Shown here: positions 25,719-34,197 of the stretch, piece after piece
Layout of the letters: every line of letters begins with the position of its first letter
Numbering within the stretch: the stretch's first letter is position 1
From: Mycolicibacterium litorale
GTDB taxonomy: Bacteria; Actinomycetota; Actinomycetes; Mycobacteriales; Mycobacteriaceae
Assembly (NCBI RefSeq): GCF_010731695.1
Contig: NZ_AP022586.1
Location: 2,604,001 to 2,668,000 of the forward strand
Direction: 5' to 3'
DNA: 64,000 bases
Made by a program: the position numbers and the translations under genes
Notes under the pieces: generated by a model
Databases searched by the model: none
Seen by the model: only the letters and a program-made list of their open reading frames with translations
What the model was told of the DNA's origin: nothing

Positions 25719-25737
25719 AACTGTAACTATTACAGTA
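25719..25737. promoter_or_regulatory. 19-bp operator, copy 3 (near perfect)
   Basis: AACTGTAA-CTA-TTACAGTA, one outer base from a perfect copy of the consensus. TACAGT on either strand can serve as -10: rightward for the CoA-transferase operon (start codon 25788), leftward for the dehydrogenase remnant and P450. Confidence 0.75.
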
Positions 25738-25787
25738 TCGCAACTCGGAGCCGCCGTCCCCGCCGTCGAGCAAGTGAGGAGCACTCG

Positions 25788-27014
25788 GTGATCAAGGTGA
25801 TGGAGGGCGTGCGCGTCCTGGAGGTCGCACAGTTCACCTTCGTTCCCGCCGCGGGCGCCATCCTCGCCGACTGGGGCGCCGACGTCATCAAGGTGGAGCA
25901 CCCCGTGCGCGGCGACACCCAGCGCGGCTTCATCAACATGGGCGGATTCCAACTCGACCCCGCCCGGCATCCGCTGATCGAACACCCCAACCGCGGTAAG
26001 CGCAGCGTCGGCATCGACGTCTCGAAGCCGGAGGGACAGGAAGTCCTCTACGAGCTCGCCAAGACCGCCGATGTCTTCCTCACCAATTACCTGCCGGCTC
26101 AACGGCAGAAGAACAAGTTCGACCTCCAACACATCCGTGCGGTCAGCCCCGACATCATCTACGCCCGCGGCAGCGCCTACGGCGACAAGGGGCCCGAGCG
26201 TGACGTCGGCGGTTTCGACGGCACCGCCTTCTGGACGCGCAGCGGAGTGGGACATGCTTTGACGCCCGAGGAGATCGGCGGCGCGCTGTGCCAGGGCATT
26301 CCGGCGTTCGGCGACTCGATCGGCGGGATGAACATCGCGGGCGGGATCTCGGCCGCACTGTTTCACCGGGAGCGCACCGGTGAGGCGGTCGAACTCGACG
26401 TGTCGCTGCTGAGCACGGCCTGGTGGGCAGGTGGGGCGAGCATGACACAAGGCATGGAAACCGGCGAGGCGATGCGATCGCTGATGCCGGATGCCGCGGG
26501 TCCGAGCGTGAACCCGTTCATGGCCAACTATCTGACGTCGGACGGCGGGACGATCAACCTGTGCATCGTCAGCCCGACCGGCTACATCCGCGACGCGTTC
26601 GAGCACCTCGGGCTTCCGGAGTTGGCCGATGACCCGCGGTTCTGCGATGTGATGCCGCTGATCGAGAACGCGGCGGCCGCCGTCGAACTCATCAGAGACT
26701 CGATTCGCAGCAAGCCGTTCGAGTATTGGCGCCAGCACCTGAAGACGATGAAGGGCCAGTGGGCGCCGTTCCAGGGATTCCTGGACCTTGCCACTGACGA
26801 GCAGGCCGTCGCCAACGACATGATCGTCGAGGTCGAGGCCGCCGATGGCGGTAAGCCGTTCAGGGTGGTTCGCGGTCCCGTGCAGTTCAACCACGAACCG
26901 CTTGAGACCACGCGTGCGCCGCAGGCGGGCGAACACACCGAGCTGGTGCTGATGGAGATCGGCATGGACTGGGACCGCATCGAAGAGCTCAAGGACGCCG
27001 GCGCCATCGCCTAG
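25788..27014 (+). CDS. family III (CaiB/BaiF) CoA transferase
   Basis: CoA transferase of 408 residues. Family III hallmarks: EGVRVLEVAQFTFVPAAGAILADWGADVIKVEHP at the start, ANRGKRS-like PNRGKRSVGIDV, and the central GGMNIAGGISAALFHRERTGEAVELDVSL. These move CoA between acyl groups through an aspartyl-CoA thioester. Here it would activate or release an acid intermediate of the island pathway without ATP. The GTG at 25788 follows GTGAGGAGC; ATG 25800 is an alternative. Leads a two-gene operon with the thiolase-like gene 22 bases downstream. Confidence 0.9.
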   Translation: MIKVMEGVRVLEVAQFTFVPAAGAILADWGADVIKVEHPVRGDTQRGFINMGGFQLDPARHPLIEHPNRGKRSVGIDVSKPEGQEVLYELAKTADVFLTNYLPAQRQKNKFDLQHIRAVSPDIIYARGSAYGDKGPERDVGGFDGTAFWTRSGVGHALTPEEIGGALCQGIPAFGDSIGGMNIAGGISAALFHRERTGEAVELDVSLLSTAWWAGGASMTQGMETGEAMRSLMPDAAGPSVNPFMANYLTSDGGTINLCIVSPTGYIRDAFEHLGLPELADDPRFCDVMPLIENAAAAVELIRDSIRSKPFEYWRQHLKTMKGQWAPFQGFLDLATDEQAVANDMIVEVEAADGGKPFRVVRGPVQFNHEPLETTRAPQAGEHTELVLMEIGMDWDRIEELKDAGAIA

Positions 27015-27036
27015 GCGGGATCACGGAGGATGCACG

Positions 27037-28182
27037 ATGAATGACGTCGCCATCATCGGCGTTGGCCTGCACCCGTTCGGCCGGTTCGAGGGCAAGTCCG
27101 CGATGCAGATGGGCGTCGACGCCATCTTCGCCGCCGTCGCGGACGCCGGTGTCGAGTGGCGCGACATCCAGTTCGCCACCGGAGGCAGCTGGACCGTCGC
27201 CAACCCGGACGCGATCGTCGCCATGGTGGGCCTGTCGGGGATTCCGTTCACCAACGTGTTCAACGCGTGCGCCACCGCGGCGAGCGCACTCAAGACGTGC
27301 GCGGATGGAATCCGCCTGGGCGACTACGACATCGGCATCGCCATCGGGCTCGACAAACATCCGCGCGGTGCGTTCACCGAGGATCCGGCACTGGTCGGGA
27401 TGCCGTCCTGGTACGCCGAGAACGGCCAGTACCTGACCACGCAGTTCTTCGGAATGAAGGCCAACCGGTACCTGCACGACCACCAGATCTCACCGGCGAC
27501 GCTGGCGAAGGTGGCCGCCAAGAACTTCCGCAACGGCGCCATGAATCCGAACGCGTTCCGGCGCACCCCGATGTCCGAGGAGCAGATCCTCGGTTCGGCG
27601 ATGCTGAACTATCCGCTGACGCAGTACATGTTCTGCGCGCCCGACGAGGGCGCCGCCGCGGTGGTGATGTGCAACGCCGACATCGCTCACCGCTACACCA
27701 CCAAGCCGGTGTATGTGCGGGCGGTGGAGGTGCGTACCCGGCGTTACGGCGCCTACGAGGTCAATACGACTTTCGCACCCGTCGAGGAGGACGTGGCGCC
27801 CACCGTGTACGCCGCCAGGGCGGCGTTCGAGAAGGCCGGCATCGCTCCCGATGACGTCGACGTCGTCCAGTTGCAGGACACCGACGCCGGCGCTGAGCTC
27901 ATCCACATGGCCGAATGCGGGTTCTGCGCGCACGGTGAGCAGGAGAAGATGCTGGCCGACGGCGACACCGAGATCGGGGGCCGGTTGCCGGTCAACACCG
28001 ACGGCGGATTGATCGCCAACGGTGAGCCGATCGGCGCGTCGGGGCTGCGTCAGATCCACGAGCTGGTGCGGCAGTTGCGGGGGGAAGCGGGTGACCGGCA
28101 GGTGTCGGGGACGCCCCGTGTCGGGTTCGCCCAGCTCTACGGCGCCCCGGGCACCGCGGCGGCGACGGTGGTGACGCGGTGA
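27037..28182 (+). CDS. thiolase-fold protein (SCP2/lipid-transfer-type acetyltransferase)
   Basis: Thiolase-family protein of 381 residues: MNDVAIIGVGLHPFGRF, NVFNACATAASALKTCADGIRLGDYDIGIAIGLDKH with the nucleophile-position cysteine, and carboxy-terminal GGLIANGEPIGASGLRQIHELVRQLRG. It belongs to the Ltp/SCP2-thiolase-like branch, some members of which (Ltp2-type) are retro-aldolases in sterol side-chain loss and usually pair with a DUF35 or MaoC protein. No DUF35 gene is adjacent, so thiolysis or aldol cleavage cannot be decided. Follows the CoA transferase in one operon. Confidence 0.88.
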   Translation: MNDVAIIGVGLHPFGRFEGKSAMQMGVDAIFAAVADAGVEWRDIQFATGGSWTVANPDAIVAMVGLSGIPFTNVFNACATAASALKTCADGIRLGDYDIGIAIGLDKHPRGAFTEDPALVGMPSWYAENGQYLTTQFFGMKANRYLHDHQISPATLAKVAAKNFRNGAMNPNAFRRTPMSEEQILGSAMLNYPLTQYMFCAPDEGAAAVVMCNADIAHRYTTKPVYVRAVEVRTRRYGAYEVNTTFAPVEEDVAPTVYAARAAFEKAGIAPDDVDVVQLQDTDAGAELIHMAECGFCAHGEQEKMLADGDTEIGGRLPVNTDGGLIANGEPIGASGLRQIHELVRQLRGEAGDRQVSGTPRVGFAQLYGAPGTAAATVVTR

Positions 28183-28218
28183 CGCGGTGACGGCAAGGTG
28201 CGCCATGCCGAGCGCCCG

Positions 28219-28274
28219 CGAGACTACGGTTCCTGACGGATTTCACGCGAATTCGGTCAACAACCGTAGTCTCG
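28219..28274. repeat. palindromic intergenic repeat, family C
   Basis: Perfect 13-bp arms CGAGACTACGGTT and AACCGTAGTCTCG with a 30-base centre that can form a smaller TGAC/GTCA stem. It lies between the ends of the convergent thiolase-like and acyl-CoA dehydrogenase genes and is the only notable feature of that gap. Its position suggests a bidirectional terminator or a dispersed mycobacterial repeat. Confidence 0.75.
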
Positions 28275-28296
28275 GCGCACACGGCCGTGGAAACCG

Positions 28297-29490
28297 TCAG
28301 GACGCCTTCTTGACCGGCGGCGAGTAATTCGGCTTGCCCAGCCCGAGTGCGTACTGGGCGATCATGTTGCGGAACACCTCCAGGGTGCCGCCGTAGATGC
28401 CCACCAGCGGCGCGAAGCGGTACACGTATTCCGTGCCACCGTCGTCGGCCGCGCCGTCGGTGCCGACCGGCAGCGACGAGGCCACCCCGAGGATGTCCAT
28501 CAGGTCCGGCGAGATGTCGCGCATCGTCTGCGCGATGGCCACGCGCCCGAAGATGCTCGGGGCGCTCAGCGCGGCCTCCATACGGGCGGCGCTGCGTCCC
28601 AACCGATAGGCGACCGACCGGTCGTCCAACAGCCTGCGGCCGTCGGGACCCGATTCGCCGACCCTGCCGGCCACGCGGTCCAGCGCGTCGGCCATGAACC
28701 CGGCCTGGTGCATCATGATCGAGACGTCGGCCAGACCGTCATCGGCGGCGGCGACCGCGCCGTGTTCGGCGTTGAGCGGTTCGCGCAGCACCGTCCAGCC
28801 ACCGTTGACCTCGCCGAGGCGGTAGCGGTCGTCGACCCGCACGTCGCTGTAGTAGACGATGTTGGTGCGGTCGCCGTCGACGGTACGGATGCCCTGAATC
28901 TCGATCCCTGGCGTGTCGAGCGGGACCAGGAACATCGTCAGGCTCTGGTGTTTGGGCGCGGTCGGGTCGGTGTTGGTGATCAGGAAAACGTACTGGCAGT
29001 TGTGCGCCCCGGTCGTGAACATCTTGGCGCCGTTGATGATCCACTGATCCCCGTCGCGCACCGCCCGTGTCTTGCACGTCGCGATGTCCGATCCGCCTTC
29101 GGGTTCGGTGTAGCCGAGGCAGAGCCGGACGTGTCCGCTGAACACCCGCGGCAGCACCTCGTCGCGCACCTCAGCAGTGGCGAACTTGTCCACCGACCGC
29201 GCCACCATCGCCGTCGTCCCCCACGTCACCCACGGCACGTGGAATCGGCGCTTCTCCTGCTCCCAGATGCGTCGCCGGACCCGGCTGAATCCGCCGTCGG
29301 CTTCGGCCTTCCACTCGCGTTCGAGGTATCCGGCCGCCCCGAGGGCAAGATGGACGCCCTCGTCGAAGTTGTCGCCGGTTTCGCGGTCGCGCCGTTTGAC
29401 CTCTTCGGTCACGAGGTCACCCAGCAGCGCCCGGACCTCGTCGTGGAACCGCCGGTCCTCGTCGGACAGTTCGATGCGGGAGAAATCCAT
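28297..29490 (-). CDS. acyl-CoA dehydrogenase, probable alpha subunit of a heteromer
   Basis: Acyl-CoA dehydrogenase of 397 residues: LCLGYTEPEGGSDIATCKTRAVRDGDQWIINGAKMFTTGAHNCQYV carries the FAD/substrate loop, and the end reads LVGIYGGTLEVFRNMIAQYALGLGKP. The usual YEGT glutamate is YGGT, so the catalytic base is either elsewhere or in the partner. Immediately upstream is a second, shorter dehydrogenase gene (TAG directly followed by this ATG). Adjacent unequal pairs of this kind form alpha2-beta2 enzymes in mycobacterial steroid catabolism (for example FadE28-FadE29). Last gene of the operon starting at 35009. Confidence 0.87.
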   Translation of the reverse strand: MDFSRIELSDEDRRFHDEVRALLGDLVTEEVKRRDRETGDNFDEGVHLALGAAGYLEREWKAEADGGFSRVRRRIWEQEKRRFHVPWVTWGTTAMVARSVDKFATAEVRDEVLPRVFSGHVRLCLGYTEPEGGSDIATCKTRAVRDGDQWIINGAKMFTTGAHNCQYVFLITNTDPTAPKHQSLTMFLVPLDTPGIEIQGIRTVDGDRTNIVYYSDVRVDDRYRLGEVNGGWTVLREPLNAEHGAVAAADDGLADVSIMMHQAGFMADALDRVAGRVGESGPDGRRLLDDRSVAYRLGRSAARMEAALSAPSIFGRVAIAQTMRDISPDLMDILGVASSLPVGTDGAADDGGTEYVYRFAPLVGIYGGTLEVFRNMIAQYALGLGKPNYSPPVKKAS

Positions 29491-30543
29491 CTAGCTGCTC
29501 CGTCCCGCGCGGCTCTCGCGATCGGCGACGATCGCCGCGATGCGCTGCGCGGCAAGGCCCGGGTCACCGCCGGCCAGCGGCCAGCCCCGCGCCCGCACGA
29601 GATACGCCGTCGCGGCGGCTTCCGCGGACACTCCGAGACCACCCTGAACGTGCACGGCCATGGTGGCGGCCTTCGCGGCCTCCTCGGCCATGAACACGAA
29701 CGCCGACGGCGCCAGCTCCGGCCGCTCCTCGGGTTCGTTGTCGAGGAACCACGCGGCTCGCCGCACGAGGTTGCGGCCGCCCTGCACGACGATCGCGATG
29801 TTGGCCAGCGGGTGCGAAATTCCCTGCAGCGTGGAGATCGGCACCCCGAGCGTGTAGCGGGTCTTGGCGAACTCGGCGGCGATGGTCATCGTCTCCTCGA
29901 CCAGTCCGACCAGTGCGGCAGCGGTGAGCAGCCGCCACTCTGTCAGCGCGCGGTCATAGGCGGCCGCCGCCTCCGCGCCCGCGCCCAGCACGGTGCGACT
30001 GTCGGCCGCGGCCGGATCCACCCACGCCATCGGCAGCTTGCCGATGTTGTCCACGCGCGCGGGCCGGGTGCCGAAACCCAAGCGCACCACCTTGTCTTCC
30101 TCGCGCACGAGGAGGTGATCGGCGATCGATCCACCGGCGATGAGCCGTACGCCCGGGGCGGCGTCGAGCCGCAGATCGAGTGCCGCGATCTGCTCCCCGC
30201 CGACAATCCCGGAGTCCAGCCCGCCGAGCGCGGCGAGCAGGCGTGCGGCCACCACGTGCTCGATCCACGGAACCGGGGCGAGGCTGCGGCCGATCTCCTC
30301 GGCCACCAGCGTGAGGTCGACCAGCGTCGCCCCGTCGCCGCCCGCCGACTCGGGCAACGCCATGGTGGTCGCACCCATCGCGCACAGGCGTTCCCACAGG
30401 CTCTTGTCGAACCCGGATGCTTCTGCGGCGCGGACGGTTTCGATCGGGCAGTGGGTCTTGAAGAACTGCCGGTAGGCGGTCTGCAGGTCGACGTGGTCCT
30501 CGGAGAGGCTGTAGTCGAGCCTGCGCAGTTCGTAGCGGTCCAT
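29491..30543 (-). CDS. acyl-CoA dehydrogenase, probable beta subunit of a heteromer
   Basis: Short acyl-CoA dehydrogenase-like protein of 350 residues: LCAMGATTMALPESAGGDGATLVDLTLVAEEIGRSLAPVPW at the start, FAKTRYTLGVPISTLQGISHPLANIAIVVQGGRNLVRRAAWF in the middle (FAD/dimer region) and VHVQGGLGVSAEAAATAYLVRA at the end. The middle beta domain is reduced, as in the non-canonical subunits of alpha2-beta2 dehydrogenases. Start ATG 30543 overlaps the amidohydrolase stop by one base (TGATG). Expected to assemble with the product of the next gene. Confidence 0.83.
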   Translation of the reverse strand: MDRYELRRLDYSLSEDHVDLQTAYRQFFKTHCPIETVRAAEASGFDKSLWERLCAMGATTMALPESAGGDGATLVDLTLVAEEIGRSLAPVPWIEHVVAARLLAALGGLDSGIVGGEQIAALDLRLDAAPGVRLIAGGSIADHLLVREEDKVVRLGFGTRPARVDNIGKLPMAWVDPAAADSRTVLGAGAEAAAAYDRALTEWRLLTAAALVGLVEETMTIAAEFAKTRYTLGVPISTLQGISHPLANIAIVVQGGRNLVRRAAWFLDNEPEERPELAPSAFVFMAEEAAKAATMAVHVQGGLGVSAEAAATAYLVRARGWPLAGGDPGLAAQRIAAIVADRESRAGRSS

Positions 30544-31379
30544 CACAGCTCCTGTCCGGAGAAGAAGAACTCCTGGGCGTTGGTGCGCAGGTACTTCTCG
30601 AGCACCCCGGCCGGCAGGTCCAGGGCGGCCGCTTCGGGCACCACCCGGCGCATGCGTAACACCGGCCAGTCCGAGCCGAAGATGACCTTGTCCGGCCCGC
30701 GCGTACGCATGTAGTGCAACAGGCTGTCCGGCAACCGTTTCGGCGACCAGGCCGATGTCATCAATCGCAGGTTGCGGTACTTCATTAGCAATCGGATCGC
30801 GACATCCCACCACGGGTCGGCGCCGTGGATCATGCACAGTTTGAGTTCCGGGAACCGCACGCAGACCCGGTCGAGGTGGATCGGGTTCTGCACCTCCCCC
30901 GGGATGGGTGGGCCCGGCAGGCCGGTGTTGACACACAGGGGCAGACCGAGTTCGGCGCACTTGGTGTAGAGCGGGTAGTAGACGGCATCGCTGGGCGGGT
31001 ACTGTCCGTCGCCCCAGAAACTCGGCCCCACCACGGCGTAGACGACCGGCAGATCGCGGGCGACGGCCGCCAGGTCCCGCAAGGCGGGAATCGGTCGCAG
31101 CAGGTCGACCCCACCCATTGCCAACGCGAACCGGTCGGGGCGGGCGTCGACGAATTTGCGTGCGGTGACCGACGGTCTGGTGAGGTTGTCCATCAGGATC
31201 GCCGTGGCCACGCCCTGTTCGTCCATCTCGTCGAGCAGTTCGGACAGGTCGACCGGCGCGAACATGGACTGCGGTCCCTTGAAGTAGTCGTCGCGCACTT
31301 TCAGCATCCACGACGGCTGCTGCTCGGTCTCGCCGAAATGGACGTTGACCAGACAGTCGATGGTCCCGGTGGGTGTCAC
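30543..31379 (-). CDS. amidohydrolase-2 family protein
   Basis: TIM-barrel amidohydrolase of 278 residues. PELKLCMIHGADPWWDVAIRLL and the terminal metal motif KVIFGSDWPVLRM are present, but the amino-terminal metal site reads DCLVNVHFG with only one histidine where ACMSD-type enzymes have HxH. Relatives are decarboxylases or C-C hydrolases for ring-derived acids. GTG at 31379 overlaps the ligase stop (GTGA). It sits between two ligase/dehydrogenase genes of the operon, with a second amidohydrolase gene further upstream; the two may form one enzyme. Confidence 0.78.
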   Translation of the reverse strand: MTPTGTIDCLVNVHFGETEQQPSWMLKVRDDYFKGPQSMFAPVDLSELLDEMDEQGVATAILMDNLTRPSVTARKFVDARPDRFALAMGGVDLLRPIPALRDLAAVARDLPVVYAVVGPSFWGDGQYPPSDAVYYPLYTKCAELGLPLCVNTGLPGPPIPGEVQNPIHLDRVCVRFPELKLCMIHGADPWWDVAIRLLMKYRNLRLMTSAWSPKRLPDSLLHYMRTRGPDKVIFGSDWPVLRMRRVVPEAAALDLPAGVLEKYLRTNAQEFFFSGQEL

Positions 31380-32992
31380 GCCGGCGTCACCTCCCGCCGT
31401 GCCGCGCGTTTGGCCCAACGGTAGTCGGCCTTGCCGTTGCCCAGCCGCCGCACCTGATCTACCACGACGAACTCCTTGGGAACCTTGAATCCCGCCAGAC
31501 GCCCGGCGCAGTGTGCGTGCAGACGCTCGTCGGCGACGCCGGTTGCGGTGTCGGCGAATGCGATCAGCGCGACGACCTCTTCGCCCCAACGCTGGCTCGG
31601 ACGGCCCACGACCAGCGCATCGGCCACGCCGGGGTAGGCGCGCACGACCTCTTCGACCTCCTCGACGAACACTTTCTCCCCGCCGGTGTTCACCACCAGC
31701 GAGTCACGACCGAACAGCCGCAGTGTCCCGTCGTCTGCCAGGGCGCCGCGGTCCCCGGAGATCACCACTCGCCTGCCGTCCACGTCCGGGAAGGTCCTGC
31801 GTGTGCCTTCCGGATCGTCGAAGTAGCCCAACGGAATCCGCCCGGTGCGGGCGACCCAGCCGAGTTCCTGCTCCCCCGGGTGCAGGAATCGGCTGTAGTC
31901 CTCGGCGAGCACGAGCGCCCCGTCACGCAGTTCGAAAGTGTCCTTGGTGTCGCCGCGCCGGCTGCGGCCGAATCCGACGTTGCCGGTCTCCGACGATCCG
32001 TACCCGTTGACCAGGGTGATGCCCGGGAGCATGTCCAGCAACGCCTGCTGATGGCGCGGATTGGTCGCCGCACCCCCGGTCGCGACGGCGAACAGCGACG
32101 AGAGATCGTAGGAGTTGCGATGCAGTTCCGCGACGAGCGGGCCGGCGTAGGCGTCGCCGACCATGGTCATCAGCCCGACCTTCTCCCGTTCGACAGTCTC
32201 CCACACCGTCTTCGGATCGAACGCGGTCCGGTTGTCGTAGAGCACCACGGTCTGCCCGCTGAGCACTCCGGCGAACGCGGTCCACATGCCCGCCGCGTGC
32301 ATCAGCGGGGACACCGCGAACCAGGGCGGACCGGCATGGCGGACCTTCTCCGCGATCTTGGTGGCGTCGGAGTGGTCCGCACCGTTCATCGATACGACGT
32401 AGGTGTCGCACTGCCGCCACAACACACCTTTGGGGCGGCCGGTGGTCCCGCCGGTGCACATCATCACCAGGTCGTCGGGAGACGGCGCGATGGTCTGTGG
32501 GACCACGCTTTCCGACAGGGCATCTGCCAGTGTGACCGCCGAGGGCAGTTCGGGGACCGCGCTGCTGTCGTCGACCGAGAGCCAGAGCGCGTCGGCAGGC
32601 AACACGTCGGCGAACTTCGCTCCCAGTGAGCGGTGGTAGATGACCGCCGCCGGTTTCACGTACTCGAGGAGGTCGAGCACTTCCCGCGGCGTGTAGTGGA
32701 AGTTCACGTTCACCGGCACCGTGCGGGCTTTCAGGCAGCCGATCACCATGTCGGGATAGAGATCGTTGTGCATGATCAGCGCTACGCGGTCCTGGCCGCA
32801 TTCCCAGTTGGCCAGGGCGTGGCGCTCGCGGTGGGCGCCGAGGCCTCGCCCGGCGAGGAAGTGGGCCAGCCGGCGGCTGCGGTCGGCGGTGTCGGCGAAG
32901 GTGCTTCGGCGCTGCCCGCACACCGTCATCAGGCGATCGGGGACGGCCTCGGCGATGGCGTCGAGCACTGCGCCGATGGTCCACTCGCTCAT
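31376..32992 (-). CDS. acyl-CoA synthetase (AMP-dependent ligase)
   Basis: Ligase of 538 residues with MCTGGTTGRPKGVLWRQ, NGYGSSETGNVGFG, VNTGGEKVFVEEVEE and the catalytic lysine in RLGNGKADYRW. It is of the same subtype as the ligase at 22400 and shares the insertion near residue 50 (AHRERHALANWECGQD), so the two may be duplicates with different substrates. It would make an acyl-CoA from a free acid with ATP. ATG at 32992 overlaps the upstream amidohydrolase stop by one base. Part of the six-gene operon 35009-28297. Confidence 0.88.
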   Translation of the reverse strand: MSEWTIGAVLDAIAEAVPDRLMTVCGQRRSTFADTADRSRRLAHFLAGRGLGAHRERHALANWECGQDRVALIMHNDLYPDMVIGCLKARTVPVNVNFHYTPREVLDLLEYVKPAAVIYHRSLGAKFADVLPADALWLSVDDSSAVPELPSAVTLADALSESVVPQTIAPSPDDLVMMCTGGTTGRPKGVLWRQCDTYVVSMNGADHSDATKIAEKVRHAGPPWFAVSPLMHAAGMWTAFAGVLSGQTVVLYDNRTAFDPKTVWETVEREKVGLMTMVGDAYAGPLVAELHRNSYDLSSLFAVATGGAATNPRHQQALLDMLPGITLVNGYGSSETGNVGFGRSRRGDTKDTFELRDGALVLAEDYSRFLHPGEQELGWVARTGRIPLGYFDDPEGTRRTFPDVDGRRVVISGDRGALADDGTLRLFGRDSLVVNTGGEKVFVEEVEEVVRAYPGVADALVVGRPSQRWGEEVVALIAFADTATGVADERLHAHCAGRLAGFKVPKEFVVVDQVRRLGNGKADYRWAKRAARREVTPA

Positions 32993-34197
32993 CAGCGCGC
33001 CGCGACGTTGACGCCGATCAGGTCCAGTGCGTTGTCCCGCATCACTTTCCGGGTGTCCTCGGCACTGAATTCCGGGAACTGCGGGATGTCCGCGGTGAAG
33101 GCCATCGGGTCGGCCAGCCCCTCGCCGTGCGGCCAGTCCGAGCCGAACAGGATCCGGTCCACCCCGATGGTCTCGGCGAGCAGTTTCACGTCGTCCTCGT
33201 AATAGGGCGCGATCCAGACGTTGTTCTTGAGCTGCTCGACCGGGTCTTCCGTGTAGTGGTACGGCGCGGTGTTGGCGGACTTCTTCAACCGCTTGATCAG
33301 CCGATAGACGAAGTAGGAGCCGTTCTCGATGCTGGCCACCTTCAGCTTCGGGTGCCTGGTGAACACCTGGTGGACGATCATCGACGCCATCGCATCGTGA
33401 ATGGCGCGGTCGTCCAGCAGCACCTGCTCGAGCGGATCCTTCTTGCCGAACCCCTCGAACGTCGCCTTGCCGCCCCACAGCGCCGCGATCGCGAGGTATC
33501 CGCTGTCGGACAGGTGGAAGATCACCGGCACACCGGCTTCGGCCAGGCGGGCCCACACCGGATCGTGTGCGGGGTCCCCGAGCGACCGCGGTTTGACCAG
33601 CCCGGGCACCGGTGCCGGCCGCACGCAGACGATCTTGGCGCCGCGCGCGAGCACGAACTCGACCTCGTCGATCGCCTTGGCGGGGTCGGCCAGCGAGATG
33701 ATCGGCGCGGACAGGAACCTGTGGTCGGGGCGGTCGAAACCCCAGTCCTCGTCGAGCCACAGATTGAACGCGTGCACCGAGGCCATGGTCGCCTCGATGT
33801 CGTGTTTGAGCGCCTCCTCGACGCCGCAGGCAAAGGTCGGGAGCATGAACACGGTCTCGAGGTTCTGCTTGTCGAGGATCTTCACCCGGGCGTCGCGGTG
33901 CTGATACTCCGGGTGATCGCTGAGCCGGTCGACTTTCATCAACGACGCCGGGTCGACGCCCTCGGGGATCTCGCCGCGGAACAGCAGATCCAGGCAGCCC
34001 GGCTCGATGATCGGATCGAACGTCGGGTTGGGGATGAAGTGGTTGACGACCCCACCCATCACCGCGAGCGTGCGCTTACCGTCTTGGACCATCTGGACCC
34101 CACGGCGTTTGAACTCCTTGGGCAGGTGGCGCGTGAACGCGTCGAGCGGTTCGTAGTAGTGGTTGTCGACGTCGATCGCCATGTAGTCGAGCGTCAT
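32992..34197 (-). CDS. amidohydrolase-2 family protein
   Basis: Amidohydrolase of 401 residues. The start MTLDYMAIDVDNHYYEPLDAFTRHL has the D-H-x-x-E-P form common in actinobacterial members; AGVPVIFHLSDSG, HPKLKVASIENGSYFVYRLIKR and the metal-binding DRILFGSDWPHGEGLADP are intact. Likely a metal-dependent decarboxylase or hydrolase acting on a carboxylated or diketo intermediate. The longer upstream frame is not used: ATG at 34197 overlaps the crotonase stop (ATGA) and GGAGGAACTCCG precedes it. Confidence 0.85.
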   Translation of the reverse strand: MTLDYMAIDVDNHYYEPLDAFTRHLPKEFKRRGVQMVQDGKRTLAVMGGVVNHFIPNPTFDPIIEPGCLDLLFRGEIPEGVDPASLMKVDRLSDHPEYQHRDARVKILDKQNLETVFMLPTFACGVEEALKHDIEATMASVHAFNLWLDEDWGFDRPDHRFLSAPIISLADPAKAIDEVEFVLARGAKIVCVRPAPVPGLVKPRSLGDPAHDPVWARLAEAGVPVIFHLSDSGYLAIAALWGGKATFEGFGKKDPLEQVLLDDRAIHDAMASMIVHQVFTRHPKLKVASIENGSYFVYRLIKRLKKSANTAPYHYTEDPVEQLKNNVWIAPYYEDDVKLLAETIGVDRILFGSDWPHGEGLADPMAFTADIPQFPEFSAEDTRKVMRDNALDLIGVNVAAR

